Below the pieces are notes generated by a model, which ran no database searches, was not told the origin of the DNA, and saw nothing but the letters and a program-made list of their open reading frames with translations. A DNA stretch of 28,621 nucleotides from a virus, in IMG/VR virus record IMGVR_UViG_3300046453_000020, positions 1-28,621 of that record; one strand, 5' to 3'. Made by a program: the position numbers and the translations under genes. Positions 7,117 through 12,627 of the stretch are shown here, one piece after another. Position 1 is the first letter of the stretch. Each line of letters starts with the position of its first letter.

Positions 7117-8562
7117 TTACTCCCCCTGGCTATAAGTTTTCCGATATGCATTGATATCAGCATCACTTATTTGATACTGCTTGAACAAAGTGTCCAACTG
7201 ATCATCGTCATATCCAGAGGCTACAATCGCTGCGATTACATCATTCTTATTTTGAATTACTCCTTTGCTGTTATAACGAGCGATGGACGTAACGTAAGAT
7301 TTGGCATATTCTTGCGGCGCCATAGTTTGTGCCGCAGACGCTTGAGCATCAGCGATGGCCTGAGCTTGATTGAATGCCTGACCGTCCTGTGAAGTGTTAG
7401 CATTCTGCTGGCTAATTGCGACCTGTTGCTGCTGTAAAGCGTAGTCCAGACCATATTGTCGGGTATCTTCATCAAATTTGGCCTGATCAAACTGGTTATT
7501 CCATTTTTGTTGACCTTCGTTGAACGACTGTTGCCGGTTGAAGTTACCTTGCGTAGCGTTCAGCGGAGTGTTCGGGTTGCTGGCCTGTCTCACCAGCCCC
7601 TGCCAGTCCTCCTGAGGTGTGATCACTCTTCCGGTCATGTTGGATACTGCTGTGGCTGCATCAAGGTTAGCGTTTTTAACGGATTGATCCTGCGCAACTC
7701 CTGCGAGTGTGCGAATACTTGGATTGTTCTGGCTTGCCTGTGCAGCCGTCTTATTCGCTCCGTAGAAGCTTGGATCAATGCCCAGTGACTTCAGTTGGTT
7801 GCGGATCTGATCGGCCTGTGAGCTGAGCCCAGCGCGGTCTTGTGCGGTTATACCTTTGGATTCGGCTTGCGTTTTCAGCGATAGTAAGTTTTGAATGGCC
7901 TGTTTAGCTTCTGCCGGCAGATAGTTTCCGGTAGTTTGAGCTTCTGTCAATGGATTCTGGAAGTCCTGTTGGTTATAGTCCTGATACAAGTTACGTTGAT
8001 TGCCTATGCTGTCCTGGTACTGCTGATATGCCTGTTGCGCGTACACTGGTAGTATATTATTCGCCACATTTTCTGCGCTCTGATTAGCAAGTTGATTGGC
8101 TACTGTCTCGGAGTAAGAGGATTTACCTTGCCCGGTAGCACGCAGCTGCGCGTTTGTGTTCTTCTGGTTCACCTCAAGGTTCTGCTGAGCCGCCCGGAGT
8201 GCTGCTTGGTACGATGGATCTGTTTCGGCGTTGAAAGTAAATGGTGTGTTGACCAAGTTAGCCTGGGCCGACAGCGCCTGTTCTGTGCGCGTCTTCTGCG
8301 ATGCCGATGTAGATGCCATCATCTTTTGCGCTGCTGCTTTAGCTGCGGCTGGTACTGTTGGGACTGTAGTTCCTGAACGTACACTCTTGGCGGCCTGTAC
8401 AGCCACTGGAGGTAATCCGGTAGGCAATGGTTGCTTTGCTGGCTGTGCCATACCTCCAAGCGCACCTACTGGTGTTGTGGGCGCTGATGGCGCGGTCGCT
8501 TGGTTTGATTTGTACGTCTGCACAGCCTTTTTCCAGGCGTCCGTGTTGAATATGCTGGACAT
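7117..8562 (-). CDS. Gln/Ala/Asn-rich internal virion (ejection-type) protein, 481 aa
   Basis: ATG 8562 is chosen because AGGAGGG lies six bases upstream; in-frame codons extend to 8625 but without such a site. The protein begins 'MSSIFNTDAWKKAVQTYK', followed by a Pro/Ala/Thr linker and then long Gln/Asn/Ala-rich helices with repeated 'QQ' and 'NQ' stretches. The C-terminal 80 residues ('EYAKSYVTSIARYNSKG', 'DADINAYRKTYSQGE') look globular. The composition, lack of cysteine and membrane segments, and place before a transglycosylase and a giant polyvalent protein are typical of podovirus ejection proteins. No specific family is claimed. It ends in CAG-GGG-GAG-TAA, a five-G run that could allow slippage into the transglycosylase frame. 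Confidence 0.65.
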   Translation of the reverse strand: MSSIFNTDAWKKAVQTYKSNQATAPSAPTTPVGALGGMAQPAKQPLPTGLPPVAVQAAKSVRSGTTVPTVPAAAKAAAQKMMASTSASQKTRTEQALSAQANLVNTPFTFNAETDPSYQAALRAAQQNLEVNQKNTNAQLRATGQGKSSYSETVANQLANQSAENVANNILPVYAQQAYQQYQDSIGNQRNLYQDYNQQDFQNPLTEAQTTGNYLPAEAKQAIQNLLSLKTQAESKGITAQDRAGLSSQADQIRNQLKSLGIDPSFYGANKTAAQASQNNPSIRTLAGVAQDQSVKNANLDAATAVSNMTGRVITPQEDWQGLVRQASNPNTPLNATQGNFNRQQSFNEGQQKWNNQFDQAKFDEDTRQYGLDYALQQQQVAISQQNANTSQDGQAFNQAQAIADAQASAAQTMAPQEYAKSYVTSIARYNSKGVIQNKNDVIAAIVASGYDDDQLDTLFKQYQISDADINAYRKTYSQGE

Positions 8563-8563
8563 G

Positions 8564-8679
8564 TTAACCCTCCTTTGGCATAAATATTTATTTATTGAAT
8601 TGGGCCGGTATCTGTTTGAGTGCAATAAGGTATAGTTCGATCATCTTTTTTGAATCCATGATTAACCCTCCTTTGGCAT
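8564..8679 (-). repeat. 18-bp direct repeat carrying a duplicated Shine-Dalgarno leader
   Basis: The minus-strand sequence ATGCCAAAGGAGGGTTAA occurs at 8564-8581 and again at 8662-8679. Each copy ends just before a start codon: ATG 8562 of the 481-aa protein and ATG 8659 of a 23-codon gene. The identity covers the whole ribosome binding site, so the short gene may have arisen with its leader by local duplication. Confidence 0.8.
8588..8659 (-). CDS. Micro-gene, 23-aa peptide
   Basis: From ATG 8659 a frame encodes 'MDSKKMIELYLIALKQIPAQ' and then 'FNK' before TAA. AGGAGGG lies six bases before the start in a leader identical over 18 bases to that of the next gene. The peptide is a plausible amphipathic helix (Ile/Leu on one face, Lys/Glu on the other). 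It could be a real small virion or membrane-active peptide, or a translated leader that couples ribosomes to the 481-aa gene, whose start lies 25 bases beyond the stop. No family is known to me. Confidence 0.45.
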   Translation of the reverse strand: MDSKKMIELYLIALKQIPAQFNK

Positions 8680-8681
8680 GC

Positions 8682-8702
8682 AAAAAGGACCCCGGAGGGT
8701 CC
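8682..8702 (-). terminator. Rho-independent terminator
   Basis: The minus-strand RNA folds GGACCC (8697-8702) with GGGTCC (8687-8692) around a TCCG loop, followed by five U residues (plus-strand A run 8682-8686). It would stop transcripts coming from the 86-aa gene after they cross the DUF3892 gene in antisense. It thus separates the accessory island from the ejection genes. Confidence 0.75.
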
Positions 8703-8774
8703 CTGTTAGTTTTGGTCTATCCAATTTATTCCTTCCCTAGTAGAATGGTACGTTGGGGAGGAGGTGAAATACAT

Positions 8775-9041
8775 ATGGCACATCAAGTTATTGCAGTACG
8801 TGTTGTTGATCCCGGAACAGACGAACAACACATTACGCACTATAAGTTTGAAGATGGTCAGGTTTTCGATAAGGAACAAATGCTAGCTTCGTTGGAATTT
8901 AAGCTTAAGATGTTCTATACCCTGGAATCTGGAGTGAAAATTGAACTTATCCAGGCGCGCTCTGCATCAGGTAATTATTACGTCAAGACCGATGCTGATG
9001 GCTTTATACCGAACAATCTTTTAAGCTTACCTAGATTCTAA
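8775..9041 (+). CDS. DUF3892 domain protein, 88 aa
   Basis: ATG 8775 is preceded by AGGAGGTG with an eight-base spacer; an in-frame upstream extension exists but lacks such a site. The start 'MAHQVIAVRVVDPGTDEQHI' and the pattern 'THYKFEDGQVFDKEQM' through to 'NNLLSLPRF' match the DUF3892 family, small proteins of unknown function common in Firmicutes chromosomes and prophages. It is the only complete plus-strand gene in the window and its stop overlaps the convergent 86-aa gene by four bases. Opposite strand, good ribosome binding site and separation from the late operon mark it as a moron-type accessory gene. Confidence 0.82.
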   Translation: MAHQVIAVRVVDPGTDEQHITHYKFEDGQVFDKEQMLASLEFKLKMFYTLESGVKIELIQARSASGNYYVKTDADGFIPNNLLSLPRF

Positions 9042-9298
9042 TCAATCCAATTGGGCGCTGGATAGTATCGCTTTTCGATGGTCACATGATCAACGTTAAG
9101 CATATCGTCCACGCCTTCTTCCATATTTGGGTTATAGAACCAGAGTTTTTCCAAAGCTTCCTCATAGGTGATGTGCACACAATTGTTAACAGGTTCTGCT
9201 GTTCCATCCTTCATATGGTATACACGCACAAAACCATGTTTCATTACGGACTTAGACATCGATTCTCCAGCTTTTTTCATTACATCTACACCTAACAT
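9038..9298 (-). CDS. Hypothetical 86-aa protein downstream of a solitary CRISPR-like repeat; candidate anti-CRISPR
   Basis: ATG 9298 has GAGGAGGGG about five bases upstream. The protein has a basic start ('MLGVDVMKKAGESMSKSVMK') and an acidic middle ('YEEALEKLWFYNPNMEEGVD'), ending 'TIEKRYYPAPNWID'. It has no membrane segment and no family I recognise. The context is what is notable: an extended -10 promoter at 9387-9395, then the type I-C-like repeat at 9335-9366 in the 5' leader, then this gene 36 bases on. Transcription continues antisense over DUF3892 to the terminator at 8682-8702. Because anti-CRISPR proteins are small, orphan and often grouped with solitary repeats, it is a candidate Acr, purely from position. 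Confidence 0.6.
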   Translation of the reverse strand: MLGVDVMKKAGESMSKSVMKHGFVRVYHMKDGTAEPVNNCVHITYEEALEKLWFYNPNMEEGVDDMLNVDHVTIEKRYYPAPNWID

Positions 9299-9334
9299 TA
9301 TAACCCCTCCTCATAATAAAAGGCATCCCCTCAG

Positions 9335-9366
9335 GTTTCAATCCACACTCCCTGTGCGGGAGTGAC
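9335..9366 (-). CRISPR. Solitary type I-C-like CRISPR repeat (SRU1)
   Basis: Read on the minus strand, the 32-base element starts GTCACTCCC, has a five-base loop GCACA, then GGGAGTG, and ends in the 11-base handle TGGATTGAAAC. The stem CACTCCC/GGGAGTG is seven perfect pairs. Length, stem position and the ATTGAAAC end are those of type I-C repeats, where Cas5d cuts at the base of the stem and leaves an 11-base handle. No second copy lies at spacer distance, so it is not an array. It lies about 14 bases after a predicted transcription start and 36 bases before the start codon of the 86-aa gene. Confidence 0.75.
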
Positions 9367-9386
9367 CACCGATATTCGTTACCTAT

Positions 9387-9395
9387 ATCATACCA
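9387..9395 (-). promoter_or_regulatory. Extended -10 promoter for SRU1 and the 86-aa gene
   Basis: The minus strand reads TGGTATGAT, a TGn extended -10 with hexamer TATGAT (9387-9392). No good -35 is seen 16-18 bases upstream, which extended -10 promoters can tolerate. The predicted start near 9380 places the CRISPR-like repeat at the very 5' end of the message. A minus-strand terminator upstream (9474-9497) would insulate it. Confidence 0.5.
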
Positions 9396-9469
9396 CCCGT
9401 AGGCAATACTTTTTGATTATTTTTGTATCACATTGCTGTATAAAATGCGATATGCTAAGATACAATTAT

Positions 9470-9497
9470 AAAAGGAGCCGTGCTGTAACACGACTCC
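9470..9497 (-). terminator. Rho-independent terminator after SRU2 transcript
   Basis: The stem is 9474-9482 with 9489-9497. On the minus-strand RNA, GGAGUCGUG pairs with CACGGCUCC (one G-U) around a six-base loop and is followed by UUUUAUAAUU. It would end a transcript begun at the 9670-9678 promoter and any readthrough from the membrane protein gene. Confidence 0.65.
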
Positions 9498-9544
9498 AGT
9501 GTACAACCCGCATGAAGAGCGGTAGGCTTGACAAGGGTGATCAG

Positions 9545-9587
9545 AATAGACCGCTAACCTTGACCAGAGGGCGGTCTATTTCTTTTT
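9545..9587 (+). terminator. Plus-strand Rho-independent terminator
   Basis: AATAGACCGC (9545-9554) pairs perfectly with GCGGTCTATT (9571-9580), and the T-rich run TTTCTTTTT follows (9579-9587). It would stop plus-strand transcription coming from the DUF3892 side before the second repeat. On the minus strand the same hairpin would be an internal structure of the candidate small RNA. Confidence 0.65.
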
Positions 9588-9625
9588 GTGGAAAGATTAG
9601 CCGACCACCCTCATGCCATTGTACT

Positions 9626-9657
9626 ATTTCAATCCCCACTCCTAAATTAGGAGCGAC
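9626..9657 (-). CRISPR. Solitary type I-C-like CRISPR repeat (SRU2)
   Basis: On the minus strand it starts GTCGCTCCT, has a short A/T loop, then AGGAGTG, and ends GGGATTGAAAT. It is 32 bases, like SRU1, and agrees with it at 22 of 32 positions. Differences fall in the loop and upper stem: the pair C9-G15 becomes T9-A15, A4-T20 becomes a G-T wobble, and a new A10-T14 pair forms. The hairpin is therefore conserved while the sequence is not. It lies about five bases after a predicted transcription start, in the same orientation as SRU1 and 259 bases from it, too far for an array spacer. Confidence 0.7.
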
Positions 9658-9669
9658 TCTTACTGGATT

Positions 9670-9678
9670 ATTATAGCA
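9670..9678 (-). promoter_or_regulatory. Perfect extended -10 promoter for SRU2
   Basis: The minus strand reads TGCTATAAT, a full-consensus extended -10 (hexamer 9670-9675). No clear -35 is visible. The predicted start near 9662 leaves only about five bases before the repeat, so the repeat is the first structured element of the RNA. Confidence 0.6.
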
Positions 9679-9708
9679 GACCGTGCCTTTAGTGGGTACG
9701 GTCTTTTT
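9678..9708 (+). terminator. Plus-strand Rho-independent terminator
   Basis: AGACCGTGCC (9678-9687) pairs with GGTACGGTCT (9695-9704) with one G-U and a seven-base loop; TTTT follows. It is the second plus-strand terminator within 160 bases, so the repeat SRU2 is bracketed by barriers to plus-strand (antisense) transcription. Confidence 0.7.
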
Positions 9709-9730
9709 ACTGTCGTCAATTTGACGATAG

Positions 9731-9970
9731 TTAACCGATCCAAACTTGATCTTTTGCCCAGTAGATGAAAATCGCAATCATTACGCATACTCCAAATAAC
9801 TGCCAAGAGTCTGCTTCATAAAACTTTCTAAGAAAAATTGATGATTCACCATGTTTAATCATCAAGTGATTGTAAAGTTTTTTTGCAAGTGTCTGTAATA
9901 AAATTATCACTAGTAAACATGCTCCGGTGATTAAGAAAATAAAGAGCATAACCAACCAAAAGTCACCCAT
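9731..9970 (-). CDS. Small membrane protein with two transmembrane segments, 79 aa
   Basis: The protein has a strongly hydrophobic start (about residues 4-28), a basic middle ('AKKLYNHLMIKHGESSIFLR') and a second membrane helix (about 55-72, 'WQLFGVCVMIAIFIYWA'). Its ATG at 9970 overlaps the stop of the secreted stalk protein by one base (TAATG), so both are co-translated from the promoter at 10507-10537. I recognise no family. Small two-helix proteins in prophage accessory regions can be superinfection-exclusion or immunity factors, or antiholins, but the sequence alone does not decide. Confidence 0.65.
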   Translation of the reverse strand: MGDFWLVMLFIFLITGACLLVIILLQTLAKKLYNHLMIKHGESSIFLRKFYEADSWQLFGVCVMIAIFIYWAKDQVWIG

Positions 9971-10479
9971 TATTGCTGCAATTCTGCCAGTTGGGCTTCT
10001 GCTTTATCAAGCGATTCATTTTCCCGTTGCAAACGAAGTTCCAAATCATCAATAGAACTTTGAGCAGCGTTTTTTACACCATCAGTTGTTGCATTCTTAT
10101 ATTTTTCATTTTCCGTTTGCAGAAGATTTTTTAGTTGTTCGATCGTAATCTTTATGTTTGCAATTCCTTTTTGCAACCCGAGAATTTTATCTGCTTTTTG
10201 TTTTTCTTTCAGAGCAGTTGTATCCAACTTTGTACCTTCTTTCAAAACAACATTTTTACCATCGGTTACAACTTCATATCCGGCGGCTTCACCAATTGAT
10301 CTTACAGGAGCATAGTTTTTTCCTTCAACAACGATTGTACTAAGTGTCTGATCACCAATTTGAACAGTATATTGCGCTTGAACAGTTTTACCAATCAAAG
10401 ATTGTATGTCATCCGCGAATGCCGTTGCTGACATAGCCATGACTATACCAGCTACAAACCCGACAATGTATTTTTTCAC
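9970..10479 (-). CDS. Secreted stalk-domain (copper amine oxidase N-terminal-like) protein with coiled coil
   Basis: GTG 10479 is chosen because GGAGGG lies six bases upstream; an ATG at 10500 is in frame but poorer. The 169-residue product begins with a typical signal peptide ('KKYIVGFVAGIVMAMSATAFA', cleavage expected before 'DD'). A stalk domain follows (about 35-85, 'VVEGKNYAPVRSIGEAAGY', 'VVTDGKNVVLKEG'), then a long C-terminal coiled coil (about 95-169). It would be exported and wall- or surface-associated. It has its own promoter, is unlike virion genes, and is co-transcribed with a membrane protein. This fits a lysogenic-conversion gene changing the host surface; that role is inferred. 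Confidence 0.72.
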   Translation of the reverse strand: MKKYIVGFVAGIVMAMSATAFADDIQSLIGKTVQAQYTVQIGDQTLSTIVVEGKNYAPVRSIGEAAGYEVVTDGKNVVLKEGTKLDTTALKEKQKADKILGLQKGIANIKITIEQLKNLLQTENEKYKNATTDGVKNAAQSSIDDLELRLQRENESLDKAEAQLAELQQ

Positions 10480-10506
10480 TATAAACCCTCCATACGACAT
10501 TTTTCT

Positions 10507-10537
10507 ATAATATCCCAGACAAAAGGTGTAATGTCAA
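10507..10537 (-). promoter_or_regulatory. Sigma-A-type promoter for the stalk protein / membrane protein pair
   Basis: The minus strand has a perfect TTGACA -35 (10532-10537) and TATTAT -10 (10507-10512) with a 19-base spacer; GATATT at 17 bases is an alternative -10. It sits in the short gap after the tail gene ending at 10543, so the pair downstream can be expressed independently of the late operon, as expected of a moron. Confidence 0.6.
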
Positions 10538-10542
10538 TGAAA

Positions 10543-11217
10543 TTATGGACCTTCTAGCGCTTCCAAACGGTCATAAATCTCATTAAATTCATCCTGAAGA
10601 GTTTTGTCCTCATCTCTGTTATAAAAATGATCCCAATTATATACAGTAACCTTTGGAGCATTTAGCATCAGCTTGTCAATTCCGAATATTTCTAAATATC
10701 CCAAAGTTGTTACGAACGAGCCCACATTAACGCCATCTTTTCGAAATCTTATTGCAGGAGAACCGGAGATATCAGGCTCGAATCTAATGAAATTATTAGC
10801 ATCGTACTCTACACCAATAAAATTACCATCAGGATCTATGATAATTCTAGGATATCCACTACTGCTTTGGATAGTGGCGCCAGTAGCGAACATCTTACCC
10901 TCTTCTGTAACCTTCCACGGCGCTGCATTCTTATCCACATCCCCCGCCCAGAACCGCACATCATCCACATCCGGGTCCGGGTCGTTGTAACTGGATATGC
11001 CCACGGTGCCGTTTTTTGACTTCAGTTCGGTGAGATCGACGTTGTATCCGCCAATTTCGCGCGTGTTGCGGCTGTCCATGTTGCCGTTGATAGTAAAGTC
11101 CAGATCCTTTGCCATCAGCGCTACCGTATTTGCTAACTGCTTGACGTACTTCTGCAGTTCCTGGACATTGTCCGTGCTAGGTGGTGCCGCTATCTTCGGT
11201 GCTTGCCATATACCCAT
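10543..11217 (-). CDS. Tail/virion structural protein, 224 aa (putative fibre or appendage)
   Basis: The start 'MGIWQAPKIAAPPSTDNVQE' leads into a short coiled coil ('LQKYVKQLANTVALMAKD'). A beta-rich middle follows, with 'VRFWAGDVDKNAAPWKVTEE' and 'GKMFATGATIQSSSGYP', a pattern common in Firmicutes phage tail-fibre and baseplate-like proteins. The end is another coiled coil ('DEFNEIYDRLEALEGP'), consistent with a trimer. It follows the nozzle gene and is the last structural gene before the accessory island. Its receptor role is inferred from placement. Confidence 0.6.
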   Translation of the reverse strand: MGIWQAPKIAAPPSTDNVQELQKYVKQLANTVALMAKDLDFTINGNMDSRNTREIGGYNVDLTELKSKNGTVGISSYNDPDPDVDDVRFWAGDVDKNAAPWKVTEEGKMFATGATIQSSSGYPRIIIDPDGNFIGVEYDANNFIRFEPDISGSPAIRFRKDGVNVGSFVTTLGYLEIFGIDKLMLNAPKVTVYNWDHFYNRDEDKTLQDEFNEIYDRLEALEGP

Positions 11218-11229
11218 GGGTGATCCTCC

Positions 11230-12627
11230 TCAGTACAACGGAAGTTGGCGCTGCTGCCGCGTGTGTTCGTGCAGTCGCATCCAGCCAGTTCCGTGAAATT
11301 TAATTCGAATGTAATTTTCACGCGCATACTTGGCAGTTGGTATAATAATTCGTTGAATTTTAATTGATCCGGTACCGGTAATGCTCTGCACCAGTTCCCA
11401 ATCGCTATCACCGTATGCTGATTTGGACAAGGACACATTGAATGTGCTGCCTACAGCCAATTCGGCAAAAATAAATTGTTTGTACCAGCGCATCTTCTGG
11501 GCCATTGAGGCATTCGTAAACAGCTTGGTGATGGCATACCAGTTAATGGACGAACCGCCGTCTGTAGTGCCTCCTAGCTTAAGCACGCGACCTAGGCTAT
11601 CACCGATGTACACTTGATTGTCCAGCGTAGCAAACACCAATGGATTGAAGTCACGCCATACGGACCATGCATTTACACCGGATCTTGAGTCGTACACAAG
11701 CGTGGTGCTGGTGTTTGTTTTGAAGTAAAGTTTATCAACGTCTGCACCGGCGCATGAATCAGTTATACCCGTTAGATACCCTCCCACAATGTCTGAAAAA
11801 TCCTTGTCTGGTATAGTTCCGCCACCGTAATCGTATATCCCTTGTTCGTCAATAATCCGCATAAGTCCGCGCTGTGTAGTCCATGATTGGTTATTCATGA
11901 TGCCCACATCGTCAACGATCAGACGGACCGTGAAGTTAGACGGAAGTTCGCCGTACATCTCAAACAACGCATTCTTCATGCCGATGGTAAGTTTGGTTAA
12001 GCTCCCCGATAGCATAATGATGCTTTCTCCGCGCATGGACTCCGTATCTTTGATAAAAGAATCTTCGTCAGTAGCCTCAAACAGTTCCCATTCTTCCGGC
12101 TGATCCAAGGCGCAAGAATGAAGTTCCTTGCCTACCGCACCCCACAATCTGTTCTGATAGGTTGTGATGTAGTTTATCCCGGCCGGCGCACCGCTTAGGT
12201 CAGCAATTGTAGATCCGTCATATTTTTTAGCATTTACACCATTGGTGCCAACTAAATTTATTTCATCAAAGTTTCCTTGAAATACTGTAAAGGACCATTT
12301 TGCAGTCGTTGATAATCCAGATGTGAGAGTAGTCCACGTACTTCCAACTAGTTTCCTCCATGTACCATCATTGAACACTGCATGAAGCTCGCTCTTCCAA
12401 AAGGATAGTCCGAGTACTGCGGTTCCAAATGTTCCCGCCACTGTATATCCCGGGCGCACAGACAGTGCAGGATGATCATCACTAGTTACATTGGACGAAT
12501 CCGTAAAATAACTGTCGTCTATCATAAATGGATCGTAGGTATTCACACCTTGAAATGTACGAATAGTAACCGGAGGGAGAATCCCCCCCAGTTGCTGATA
12601 CTCCGTTTTTCCGTATTGAATGACCAT
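11230..12627 (-). CDS. Tail nozzle / stopper-like protein, 465 aa
   Basis: ATG 12627 overlaps the upstream stop by one base (TAATG) with GGTGGTGA just before; a longer in-frame start at 12669 lies inside the previous gene. After 'LPPVTIRTFQGVNTYDPF' the protein is almost all beta with repeated aromatic blades ('LSFWKSELHAVFNDG', 'YQNRLWGAVGKELHSC', 'FATLDNQVYIGDSLGR'), which suggests a beta-propeller. Such proteins close the podovirus tail (P22 gp10, T7 gp12 and SU10 nozzle types). The pairing with the adaptor-like gene directly upstream supports this. The assignment is from fold pattern and order, not from a diagnostic motif. Confidence 0.6.
   Translation of the reverse strand: MVIQYGKTEYQQLGGILPPVTIRTFQGVNTYDPFMIDDSYFTDSSNVTSDDHPALSVRPGYTVAGTFGTAVLGLSFWKSELHAVFNDGTWRKLVGSTWTTLTSGLSTTAKWSFTVFQGNFDEINLVGTNGVNAKKYDGSTIADLSGAPAGINYITTYQNRLWGAVGKELHSCALDQPEEWELFEATDEDSFIKDTESMRGESIIMLSGSLTKLTIGMKNALFEMYGELPSNFTVRLIVDDVGIMNNQSWTTQRGLMRIIDEQGIYDYGGGTIPDKDFSDIVGGYLTGITDSCAGADVDKLYFKTNTSTTLVYDSRSGVNAWSVWRDFNPLVFATLDNQVYIGDSLGRVLKLGGTTDGGSSINWYAITKLFTNASMAQKMRWYKQFIFAELAVGSTFNVSLSKSAYGDSDWELVQSITGTGSIKIQRIIIPTAKYARENYIRIKFHGTGWMRLHEHTRQQRQLPLY

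Larger units (their letters stand above)
9474..9663 (-). ncRNA. Candidate small RNA headed by a CRISPR-like repeat
   Basis: A predicted start near 9662-9663 and the terminator at 9474-9497 bound an RNA of about 190 bases. Its first 40 bases hold the repeat at 9626-9657. The rest contains a perfect ten-pair inverted repeat (9545-9554 with 9571-9580). No convincing coding frame lies inside. The layout (promoter, short leader, one repeat, terminator) is what is expected of an RNA anti-CRISPR. That role is inference. Confidence 0.45.

Noticed and set aside
8595-9041. A 148-aa version of the DUF3892 gene starting at 8595.
   Set aside because: The upstream 60 codons cross the minus-strand terminator and the 23-codon gene, and the family start with AGGAGGTG is at 8775.
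9335-9657. A two-repeat CRISPR mini-array with a 259-base spacer.
   Set aside because: The distance is far beyond type I-C spacer length, each repeat has its own promoter, and a terminator lies between. Two solitary units fit better.
9541-9777. A 78-codon minus-strand frame running through the SRU2 repeat.
   Set aside because: It has no good ribosome binding site, overlaps the membrane protein gene, and crosses a promoter, a terminator hairpin and the repeat; composition is not protein-like.
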